A stretch of 64,000 nucleotides of DNA from JAUSIF01 sp963711595 (GTDB lineage Bacteria > Pseudomonadota > Alphaproteobacteria > Rhizobiales > Xanthobacteraceae), in the NCBI GenBank assembly GCA_963711595.1, contig CAVQER010000004.1, positions 62,001-126,000 on the forward strand, in the 5' to 3' direction. The translations under genes and the position numbers were made by a program. The notes below the pieces were generated by a model. The model had not been told where the DNA came from. It saw only the letters and a list, made by a program, of their open reading frames with translations, and did no database searches. Below are positions 57,163-64,000 of this stretch, piece after piece (positions within the stretch are counted from its first letter, which is position 1; every line of letters begins with the position of its first letter).

Positions 57163-57313
57163 GAAAAAGTCGCGCCGCGCTTCGGTTGTACTCGATTGCA
57201 CGCTAGGGGCGGGGCCGATAGGGGTCAACGCACCCCTCGCGCATGACCCGGCCAACCCGCCGCGAACAGGACACACCGCGCGAATGCGGCGATAACGCGG
57301 CACGCTGCAAACC

Positions 57314-58522
57314 ATGCCGAGACAACCGTCGAAAACTGCAAGTATATCTGCAGCACGGCGCCTGCTTGCGCCGTCACGCCGCAGCGATGTGCCCCCGTTC
57401 ATGGTGATGGACGTGATGACGGCGGCTGCACGCATCGAGGAAGCCGGCGGCAAGGTCATTCATATGGAAGTCGGCCAGCCGGCGGCACCCGCGCCGCGGA
57501 CCGCGATCGCGGCCGCGAAGGCTGCGCTGGATGTCGGGCGCATCAGCTACACCGAGGCGCTGGGAATCCCGCCGCTGCGTGCACGCATTGCCCGTCACTA
57601 TTCTGAAACATACGGCGCCACGGTCGATCCCGCCCGCATCGTTGTGACGACCGGATCTTCCGGCGCATTCATTCTGGCGTTCCTCGCGCTGTTCGAACCG
57701 GGCGACCGCGTGGCCGTGGCCGAGCCTGGCTATCCGCCGTACCGGCATATCCTCACCGCACTCGGATGCGAGCCGGTGCCGATCGAAATCTCGGAGAACA
57801 CCCGCTGGGCGCTCACGGTCGACGCGCTGCTCGCGGAACATCGTCGTAAGCCGCTTCACGGGGTGATCGTCGCGAGCCCGGCCAATCCCACCGGCACCAT
57901 GGTGCGTGAGGAGGTGCTGGCCGAGCTCGTCGGCGCCTGCGCCGATGCCGGGATCAAATTCATCTCCGACGAGATCTACCACGGGCTCGACTACGCGTTT
58001 CCAGCGGCGACCGCGGCCAAGATTTCCTCAGACGTGCTCGTGATCAATTCGTTCTCGAAATATTTCTGCATGACCGGCTGGCGTGTCGGTTGGATGGTGG
58101 TGCCCGAGCCGCTTGTGCGCAGCGTCGAGCGGCTGCAGCAGAATCTGGCGATTTCCGTGCCGACGCTCTCGCAGATCGGCGCCGTCGCCGCCTTTGACGG
58201 CCGTGCCGAGATGGACGACGTGAAGCACGGGTACGAAGAAAACCGCCGCATCCTCGTCGAGGGGTTGCCGAAGGCCGGCCTGGAGAAATTCCTGCCGGTC
58301 GACGGCGCGTTCTATCTTTATGCCGACGTCTCGCGTTTCTCGGACGATAGCCTGGATTTTGCGCGGCGCATGCTCGAGGAAACGCACGTCGCGGCGACGG
58401 CGGGGGTCGACTTCGACACGCGGCGCGGCAACCAGTTCATCCGCTTCTGCTACGCGGGCTCCAACGCGGAGATGCACGAGGCGGTAGAGCGCATCGGCAA
58501 CTGGCTGCGGAAGCGCGGCTAA
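57314..58522 (+). CDS. Class I/II PLP-dependent aminotransferase
   Basis: A 402-residue fold-type I enzyme. HMEVGQPAAPAP, YTEALGIPPLRARIARHYSE, GVIVASPANPTGTMV, FISDEIYHGLDY and the PLP lysine in NSFSKYFCMTGWRVGWMV (near residue 248) are all present, plus the substrate Arg in QFIRFCYAGS. The amino donor and acceptor cannot be told from sequence. It is divergent from the M48 gene and 18 bases upstream of chrA. Confidence 0.92.
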   Translation: MPRQPSKTASISAARRLLAPSRRSDVPPFMVMDVMTAAARIEEAGGKVIHMEVGQPAAPAPRTAIAAAKAALDVGRISYTEALGIPPLRARIARHYSETYGATVDPARIVVTTGSSGAFILAFLALFEPGDRVAVAEPGYPPYRHILTALGCEPVPIEISENTRWALTVDALLAEHRRKPLHGVIVASPANPTGTMVREEVLAELVGACADAGIKFISDEIYHGLDYAFPAATAAKISSDVLVINSFSKYFCMTGWRVGWMVVPEPLVRSVERLQQNLAISVPTLSQIGAVAAFDGRAEMDDVKHGYEENRRILVEGLPKAGLEKFLPVDGAFYLYADVSRFSDDSLDFARRMLEETHVAATAGVDFDTRRGNQFIRFCYAGSNAEMHEAVERIGNWLRKRG

Positions 58523-58540
58523 CCTGCGCGGGGGCGAGGG

Positions 58541-59779
58541 GTGAAAGCACGAAGGAAGACGAAGCCATCGGCGCGAAAATCCTCACGGGTCGAGACGCAC
58601 GGCTCCGCGCTCGAGGTTCTCGGCGCGTTCGCCAAGCTTGGGCTGACCTCCTTCGGCGGTCCCGTTGCGCACATCGGTTATTTCCGCGACGAGTTTGTCG
58701 TGCGCCGTCGCTGGCTCGACGAGCGTAATTTCGCCGATCTCGTCGCGCTCTGCCAGTTTTTGCCGGGCCCGGCATCCACCCAATTTGGAATCTCCGTCGG
58801 CTTGCTCCGGGCAGGCTACCTCGGCGCAGTCGCTGCGTGGCTCGGCTTTACGCTGCCGTCGGCGATCGCGATGGTTCTGTTTGCCTACGGCGTCATTGCC
58901 TTCGGCGACGGACTTGGCGCCGGCTGGCTTCAGGGACTGAAGATTGCCGCCGTCGCCGTCGTTGCGCAGGCCGTGCTCGGCATGGTGCAGACGTTGGCGC
59001 CGGACCGCGAACGGGCAACCCTCGCGGTGCTCGCGGCCGCGCTCGTGCTCGCGGTGCCGACCGCGCTCGGACAAATCGGTGCGATCGTGCTCGGCGGCAT
59101 CGTTGGTTTTGCGCTTCTGCGTGACGGGCCGGCGGGAAGCAACGGTGATCTCCCGATCAAGGTGAGCCGGGCCGTTGCCGCCGGTTCGCTCGTGCTCTTT
59201 TTCGGACTGCTCGCGGCGCTTCCGCTGCTCGCAAGCGCGACAGGCAACCAGGCGCTTGCTTATTTCGACGCGTTCTATCGCGTTGGTTCGCTCGTGTTCG
59301 GCGGCGGCCACGTCGTCCTTCCGTTGCTGCAGGCTGAAGTCGTGGCGCCGGGCTGGGTGACGGACGATGCATTCCTCGCGGGCTACGGAGCGGCGCAGGC
59401 GATACCAGGCCCGCTCTTCACGTTCGCTGGGTATCTGGGCGCGGTGATGGGGCCGGAGCCGAACGGATGGAGCGGCGCCCTCATTTGTCTCGTTGCGATC
59501 TTCCTTCCCTCGTTCCTGCTGATCTTTGGCACGCTGCCGTTCTGGCAGGAGCTGCGCAAACGGCCGGACGCGCAAGCCGCACTACGCGGCGTGAACGCGT
59601 CCGTCGTCGGCCTGTTGCTCGCCGCGCTCTACAATCCGGTGTGGACTGGCGGAATCAAAAGCGGCGGCGATTTTGCGCTCGCCGCCGCCGCCTTCCTTCT
59701 GCTGTACGTGTGGAAGACTCCGCCCTGGCTTGTCGTCGCACTCTGCGCCGCGGGCGGCGCGATCCTCGCGCTGACCTAG
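58541..59779 (+). CDS. chrA: Chromate transporter (CHR family)
   Basis: A 412-residue long-chain ChrA with a GTG start. The two homologous CHR halves are visible: KLGLTSFGGPVAHIGYFRDE and FLPGPASTQFGISVGLLRAG in the first, and GSLVFGGGHVVLPLLQAEVV and AAQAIPGPLFTFAGYLGAVM in the second. Family members export chromate using the proton gradient, though physiological substrates may differ. It lies 18 bases after the aminotransferase and is convergent with the SH3 gene. Confidence 0.92.
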   Translation: MKARRKTKPSARKSSRVETHGSALEVLGAFAKLGLTSFGGPVAHIGYFRDEFVVRRRWLDERNFADLVALCQFLPGPASTQFGISVGLLRAGYLGAVAAWLGFTLPSAIAMVLFAYGVIAFGDGLGAGWLQGLKIAAVAVVAQAVLGMVQTLAPDRERATLAVLAAALVLAVPTALGQIGAIVLGGIVGFALLRDGPAGSNGDLPIKVSRAVAAGSLVLFFGLLAALPLLASATGNQALAYFDAFYRVGSLVFGGGHVVLPLLQAEVVAPGWVTDDAFLAGYGAAQAIPGPLFTFAGYLGAVMGPEPNGWSGALICLVAIFLPSFLLIFGTLPFWQELRKRPDAQAALRGVNASVVGLLLAALYNPVWTGGIKSGGDFALAAAAFLLLYVWKTPPWLVVALCAAGGAILALT

Positions 59780-59789
59780 CCCGGCTTCT

Positions 59790-60158
59790 TCACCAGCGCG
59801 GGCCGACCCAATAAGGCGGCGGCGCTCCGTAGACTCGCGGCGGACCGTAGATCACCGGTGGCGGAGGGGGCGCGCCGTACACTGGGCCGGGCGCATAAGC
59901 TTGCGGGCCACCGAAATCGAGATAGATCTGACTGACGAATCCGCTGCGTCCGCCGATGTAGGCCTGACACCAACCGTCACCGCACGGGCCGGCTTGCACG
60001 TTGCTGCCGCCCGGGATGATCCCGAGCGACGGAGAGTTCGTCGTCGGGCCCATTCGCAGGTTGACGTCGGTGGTGATTAGCGCAGGCATGCCCTGCGCCA
60101 CTGCGCCGGTCGGAAACACGAGCGCTCCAACCAGCAGCGCGAACTTCGCTGCACGCAT
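59790..60158 (-). CDS. Secreted bacterial SH3-domain protein
   Basis: A 122-residue protein with a signal peptide (FALLVGALVFPTGAVAQ). An SH3_3 domain follows: ALITTDVNLRMGPTTNSPSL, GGSNVQAGPCGDGWCQAYIG and GRSGFVSQIYLDF. The tail is rich in Pro, Tyr and Gly. Such domains bind cell-wall or protein ligands in the periplasm. The two Cys in CGDGWC may form a disulfide. Confidence 0.85.
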   Translation of the reverse strand: MRAAKFALLVGALVFPTGAVAQGMPALITTDVNLRMGPTTNSPSLGIIPGGSNVQAGPCGDGWCQAYIGGRSGFVSQIYLDFGGPQAYAPGPVYGAPPPPPVIYGPPRVYGAPPPYWVGPRW

Positions 60159-60197
60159 AGACGGCTCCCCCTTGCCCCTGTACGGACAGTCTAACCG

Positions 60198-62891
60198 CTA
60201 TCGCCGTTGCCACCAGCCCGAGCGGCGCGGCCGCTCCGGCGCCATCTGGCCTTCATCGGATTCGGTTCGTTCGTCCGACCCTTGCGGCTCCGGCGCCCGA
60301 TAGGGGGTGGGTGCCGAGGGCGGCGCGTCTTCGAAGCGGACCATCGCCGGCTCCCGCACGGTCGAGCCGCGGCGAGGCGCATCTTCGCTGTGAACGGGCG
60401 GCGGTGGGGCCTCTTCCATGCGCGCGGGCGGTTCGAACGCAGGTTCGGGTCCGGGCTCCGTCATCGGCCGGTATGGATCGCCGATCGGCGCGTCTGCCGG
60501 TTGCTCTGGTCCGCCCTCGTACTGTCCGCCCGGCGGCCGCTGTTCGAAGCGGTCGCGACCGCGGCGATTACGCCGGCCGCCACGGCGTCCGCGCCGGCGC
60601 CGCCGGCGTTGGCCGTCTTGCTCGCCGCCTTCGGGGCGGCCTTGCTCTCCATGCGGAAGCGGCTCGTCGGCATGTGCCACGTTCTCAGGAGAGTCTTCGG
60701 TGTAGTCGTCTCCGTGTTCGGCCCGGTACTCGGGTGCGGGCTGCTGCTGCGGGGACGGTTGCTGCTCGTGGCCCTCACGGCCGCGACCCCTGCCGCGCCG
60801 ACGACGGCGCCGCCGGCGTCCGCGCCCGACCTCGCCGGGATCTCCGGGCTCCTCGTTCTGGCCGCCTTCAGCGGGAACGAACTCGGATTCGCTTTCCTCT
60901 GCTTCGACTTCTTCGACTTCTTCGTCTTCCTCCTCCGCATCGACGTTCGGCGCGATGGTGTCGGGCGATACCCGCTGCGCGACCGCAGCCACCGGTGGCC
61001 GCGCGGCCGGTCCGCGATCGACCGCGAAGTACTGCTGCCCGACCAGCGTCGCGTCCGCCTGGATCAGGATGTTGACGCCGAAGCGCTGCTCGAGCTCGCG
61101 CAGGTGCGCGCGCTTCTGGTTGAGGAGATAGAGCGCGACCTCCGATTTCGTGCGCACGATGAGATCGTTCGTCGCGCTGCGCAGCAACTGCTCCTCGAGT
61201 GAGCGCAACAGATGCAGCGCCACCGAGGAAACCGAGCGTACGTGGCCCGTGCCGCCGCACTGCGAGCAGGGAACCGTCGAGCTCTCCAGCACGCCGGTGC
61301 GGATGCGCTGGCGCGACATTTCGAGCAATCCGAAATGCGAGATGCGGCCCACCTGGATCCGCGCGCGGTCGTGCTTGAGCGAATCTTTCAGCTTGCGCTC
61401 GACGTTGCGGTTGTTGCGCTTCTGCTCCATGTCGATGAAGTCGATGACGATGAGGCCGGCAAGGTCGCGGAGCCGGAGCTGGCGCGCGACTTCCTCGGCG
61501 GCTTCGGTGTTGGTGCGCAGCGCCGTGTCCTCGATGTGATGCTCGCGCGTGGAACGGCCCGAGTTCACGTCGATCGCGACCAGCGCCTCGGCCGGATTGA
61601 TCACGATGTAGCCGCCGGATTTCAGCTGCACGACCGGCGAGAACATGGCGTCGAGCTGGCTTTCGACGCCGTATTTCACGAAGACCGGCTGCGACTCCTT
61701 GTAGGGCTTCACGTTCTTCGCATGGCTCGGCATGAGCATGCGCATGAATTCCTTGGCTTCCTTGTAGCCCTCGTCGCCCGCGACAAGGATTTCATCGATA
61801 TCCTTGTTGTAGAGGTCGCGGATTGCCCGCTTTGTGAGCGAGCCTTCCTCGTAGACGAGGGCAGGGGCGGTGGACGTGAGCGTGAGCTCGCGCACCGTTT
61901 CCCAGAGCCGCAGCAGATATTCGTAGTCGCGCTTGATCTCGGCTTTCGTGCGCGACGCGCCGGCTGTGCGCAGGATCACGCCCATGCCCTCCGGCACCTC
62001 AAGATCCTCCACAAGTTCTTTCAGTCGCCTGCGGTCCGCGCCGTCGGTGATCTTGCGGGAGATGCCGCCGCCGCGCGAGGTATTTGGCATCAGCACGGAG
62101 TAGCGGCCGGCGAGCGATAGATACGTGGTCATTGCGGCGCCCTTGGTGCCGCGCTCTTCCTTGACCACCTGCACGAGCATCACCTGCCGGCGCTTGATGA
62201 CTTCCTGAATCTTGTAGTGGTGGCGCCGCTGACGGTGTTGCCGTTCCGGCACTTCTTCGAGCGCATCGCCCGCGCCGACGGATTCGACCACTTCCTCTTC
62301 GTGGCGCCCTTCGCCCGCTTCATTCGCTTCGGGGTCGCTGCCGTTGCCCGTTTCGGTCGCTTCGGCTCCGTCAACGTTGCCGGTTTCGCCCGGCTCCACC
62401 TCGGCGCGTGCCTCGTCGGGCTCGCCTTCGGCGGCCGGCTCTGAAACGGGCTCTGCTGGTGCTGCTGCTTCCGCCTCGATGGAATCGGCCGCCGCCTCGG
62501 CGTCCTCCGCGGGCATCTGGCTGACGGTCTCGGCCGGAGCCGTTTCCATCGGCCGTTCACGCCGGCGGTGACGGTGCTCGTGATCGGACTCCGCGGCGCG
62601 CGCCGCGCGCTCTTCTTCGGCGATCAGCGCCTGCCGGTCGGCGACCGGAATTTGGTAGTAGTCCGGATGAATTTCGCTGAAGGCGAGAAAGCCGTGCCGG
62701 TTGCCGCCGTAGTCGACGAAGCAGGCTTGCAGCGATGGTTCGACGCGGGTGACCTTGGCTAGGTAGATATTCCCGCGCAGCGGCCGGCGGTTTGCCGCCT
62801 CGAAGTCGAATTCCTCCACGCGATTTCCGCGCACGACCACGACCCGGGTTTCCTCCGGGTGGGTGGCGTCGATAAGCATTTTATTGGCCAT
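60198..62891 (-). CDS. rne: Ribonuclease E/G
   Basis: An 897-residue endoribonuclease, core of the RNA degradosome. It opens KMLIDATHPEETRVVVVRGN. The S1 domain (LRGNIYLAKVTRVEPSLQAC) is interrupted by a charged insert of about 130 residues (about 93-225), usual in alphaproteobacteria. Catalytic Asp residues lie in ALVAIDVNSGRS (near 438) and GLIVIDFIDM (near 483). The zinc link is VPCSQCGGTGHV (near 543). Beyond about 620 the tail is Arg/Pro/Gly/Glu-rich and disordered, for RNA and partner binding. Confidence 0.96.
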   Translation of the reverse strand: MANKMLIDATHPEETRVVVVRGNRVEEFDFEAANRRPLRGNIYLAKVTRVEPSLQACFVDYGGNRHGFLAFSEIHPDYYQIPVADRQALIAEEERAARAAESDHEHRHRRRERPMETAPAETVSQMPAEDAEAAADSIEAEAAAPAEPVSEPAAEGEPDEARAEVEPGETGNVDGAEATETGNGSDPEANEAGEGRHEEEVVESVGAGDALEEVPERQHRQRRHHYKIQEVIKRRQVMLVQVVKEERGTKGAAMTTYLSLAGRYSVLMPNTSRGGGISRKITDGADRRRLKELVEDLEVPEGMGVILRTAGASRTKAEIKRDYEYLLRLWETVRELTLTSTAPALVYEEGSLTKRAIRDLYNKDIDEILVAGDEGYKEAKEFMRMLMPSHAKNVKPYKESQPVFVKYGVESQLDAMFSPVVQLKSGGYIVINPAEALVAIDVNSGRSTREHHIEDTALRTNTEAAEEVARQLRLRDLAGLIVIDFIDMEQKRNNRNVERKLKDSLKHDRARIQVGRISHFGLLEMSRQRIRTGVLESSTVPCSQCGGTGHVRSVSSVALHLLRSLEEQLLRSATNDLIVRTKSEVALYLLNQKRAHLRELEQRFGVNILIQADATLVGQQYFAVDRGPAARPPVAAVAQRVSPDTIAPNVDAEEEDEEVEEVEAEESESEFVPAEGGQNEEPGDPGEVGRGRRRRRRRRGRGRGREGHEQQPSPQQQPAPEYRAEHGDDYTEDSPENVAHADEPLPHGEQGRPEGGEQDGQRRRRRRGRRGGRRNRRGRDRFEQRPPGGQYEGGPEQPADAPIGDPYRPMTEPGPEPAFEPPARMEEAPPPPVHSEDAPRRGSTVREPAMVRFEDAPPSAPTPYRAPEPQGSDERTESDEGQMAPERPRRSGWWQRR

Positions 62892-63521
62892 GTTGATCTC
62901 TCTTGGCTGCGTCGCAGGGCGACGCCGCGAACAGGCGCGCGCAAGGCTTCCCAGGCGCCGCGCCGCAAAATGTTGGGGTGTGTAGTGATGGCCGCGTGTC
63001 GCACGCGCCCGAACTCACGAGCCGAATAACTGGCCGGAAGTTGCTGGATGGGAACCAATCCGGCCCGAGATCCAAGCTGATACATGCGTAACGGTCCGCT
63101 CAAGACGGCGAAAGCGCCGCCTGGGCCCATGCTGGCTTTAGAGGGGTCCGCACGTCGCGGCTTTGTCAGTGAAAGCCGGTCGTTGCGACACTCCGGGCGG
63201 CTGGCAAGTAAGCAATTCCGCCGTCAGACCATGAGTCCAACCCTATCTAGGCCCGGAATGGCCGAATGGCAAGGAAAAGGGCCGGAACTCACGCCTAATG
63301 CACGCGAAAATCGCGGGTCGTTCCCGTAGAAATCGCCTGTCGCTAGCTGCCATTCAGCCGCCTCGGCTTCAGGAAGGTTGCCATCAAACACGTGCTTGAC
63401 GAGCTGCAGCGCGCCGTAGGGCGATGGGATGGTTGCCCAGGGCGTTGAGACGCTCTCCGTCCCCCGAAACCGTACTGGCGATGGCTCTCTCTTATGGCCG
63501 AGGCTGACCGGAACGCGCTAG

Positions 63522-63618
63522 GATGATCGCGCCGCCGGGGAAAAATCATCCCCCTTGCCCAGCCAGCAAGGAGAGTGGCGAAGAAGCCCGGCCTCCCCAA
63601 AGGTCGGGCTTCTTCTCT
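63522..63618 (+). ncRNA. Candidate small RNA: three hairpins ending in a terminator
   Basis: Three consecutive stems: GATGAT/ATCATC (63522-63527, 63545-63550), CCTTGC/GCAAGG (63553-63558, 63566-63571), and a 13-bp terminator stem at 63581-63593 and 63602-63614. A TAGGAT at 63519-63524 could be a -10 element. No sRNA family is recognised, and the strand is inferred from the terminator. Confidence 0.35.
63581..63614 (+). terminator. Strong intrinsic terminator, possibly bidirectional
   Basis: AAGAAGCCCGGCC pairs with GGTCGGGCTTCTT (one G-T pair) around an 8-base loop, followed by CTCTTCT. The same sequence motif recurs at 13937-13963. Confidence 0.6.
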
Positions 63619-63715
63619 TCTCCGCGTGGGCTCGTCGAGCCCGCAATATTTCAGAAAGTGCGGGGAACGCTCCGGGGCCGTCAGGACTTAATCAGTTCCA
63701 ACCGGGGCCAGGGCG

Positions 63716-63916
63716 ATGATTCCGAATTTCGATCAGATCCAGAGAGCATGGTGGGCGGCGCAGCGATTTGCGCTCTTTGCGATGAATGCCGAGCGGGAGG
63801 ACGAGCGGGTCATGTTCATCAAACTTTCTGAGTCATGGGAAAAAACGGCTCGCTTGCTTCAGACTATCCACCGAGAAAAGAAACTGGCACCGCTTCGGCT
63901 GGACGAGTTCCAATGA
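63716..63916 (+). CDS. Small hypothetical protein (66 residues)
   Basis: ATG 63716 opens 66 codons ending in TGA. The product (NFDQIQRAWWAAQRFALFAM, REDERVMFIKLSESWEKTAR) is a charged amphipathic helical protein ending PLRLDEFQ. Similar short proteins are frequent in Bradyrhizobium-like genomes, but their function is unknown to me. It follows the terminator at 63614, so it has its own promoter. Confidence 0.7.
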   Translation: MIPNFDQIQRAWWAAQRFALFAMNAEREDERVMFIKLSESWEKTARLLQTIHREKKLAPLRLDEFQ

Positions 63917-64000
63917 TCAATGCCCGGCGATGCATTACGCTCCGAATCCGTCGCGATTCGGGGCCTAGCGATGAACGGTTATGCAATTTGGACTAGCGTC

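Larger units (their letters stand above)
62892..63715. other. Long leader region of rne with a candidate small RNA
   Basis: No protein gene is supported in these 824 bases. The left part is presumably the rne 5' leader and promoter on the minus strand; rne mRNA leaders are often long and autoregulatory. The right part holds a run of hairpins ending in a terminator at 63522-63614, listed separately. Confidence 0.5.

Noticed and set aside
60207..61202. Long plus-strand open frame (331 codons) inside rne
   Set aside because: It is antisense to the Arg/Pro-rich tail of RNase E, whose catalytic motifs are clear. High GC keeps the opposite frame open.

Overview
The window is 64 kb of GC-rich chromosomal DNA from an alphaproteobacterium, most likely Hyphomicrobiales (Rhizobiales) near the Bradyrhizobium/Rhodopseudomonas group. 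This rests on the NDUFA12-type complex I subunit, DUF2155, DUF3551, HWE-type histidine kinases, an RNase E with a long insert in its S1 region, and the order aat / accC-accB-aroQ / DsbA / M48 protease / aminotransferase / rne. I saw no rRNA, tRNA, CRISPR array or recognisable transposase.

Layout. 0-12.8 kb is mostly housekeeping and small-molecule metabolism: a partial methyltransferase, an HWE sensor kinase, GST, an HxlR regulator, a secreted serine hydrolase with VOC, DUF1428 and GFA genes, a Bcr/CflA exporter, a PQQ-type sugar dehydrogenase, NDUFA12, a ketopantoate-reductase-like protein, metY and an alpha/beta hydrolase. 12.8-16.5 kb is gene-poor accessory DNA with tiny proteins, GC-rich hairpins and an Ala/Gly-repeat protein. 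16.6-30.7 kb is signalling-rich: a TPR protein, a second HWE kinase, a TpsB/ShlB outer-membrane transporter and two FecR-CHASE2 gene pairs, one ending in GGDEF-EAL (c-di-GMP) and the other in a class III nucleotide cyclase. 30.9-41.2 kb holds membrane and envelope genes (hydrolase, PlsB-like acyltransferase, L,D-transpeptidase, DUF2155, aat, slipin-NfeD) and the accC-accB-aroQ cluster. 41.3-53.2 kb is one long leftward catabolic operon: GntR, HyuA, HyuB, SDR, DUF3830, a periplasmic binding protein and LivHMGF, with a CnbZ-like putative deaminase gene facing away from it. 53.4-64 kb returns to core genes (DsbA, M48 protease, aminotransferase, ChrA, RNase E) with an excisionase-HTH/binding-protein fusion.

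The usual alphaproteobacterial block NDUFA12-DUF2155-aat-accC-accB-aroQ-DsbA is present but opened at three points (about 9.7-34.8, 36.2-39.0 and 41.2-54.9 kb). The inserts carry the accessory functions.

Caution on frames. Between 18 and 51.4 kb at least nine otherwise well-conserved genes are broken by single-base shifts: TPR, FecR1 (three), cytochrome b561, CHASE2-cyclase, FecR2, an alpha/beta hydrolase (two), DUF2155, NfeD (two) and HyuA (three). Homology resumes in the next frame each time. That density suggests indel errors in the assembly at least as much as real decay. True decay is also visible: a modC remnant after livF, and a duplicated segment whose two copies each kept a different gene.

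Most interesting candidates: the twice-used FecR-CHASE2 module beside an orphan TpsB, and the GntR-HyuAB-SDR-DUF3830-Liv operon with its divergent deaminase-like gene.
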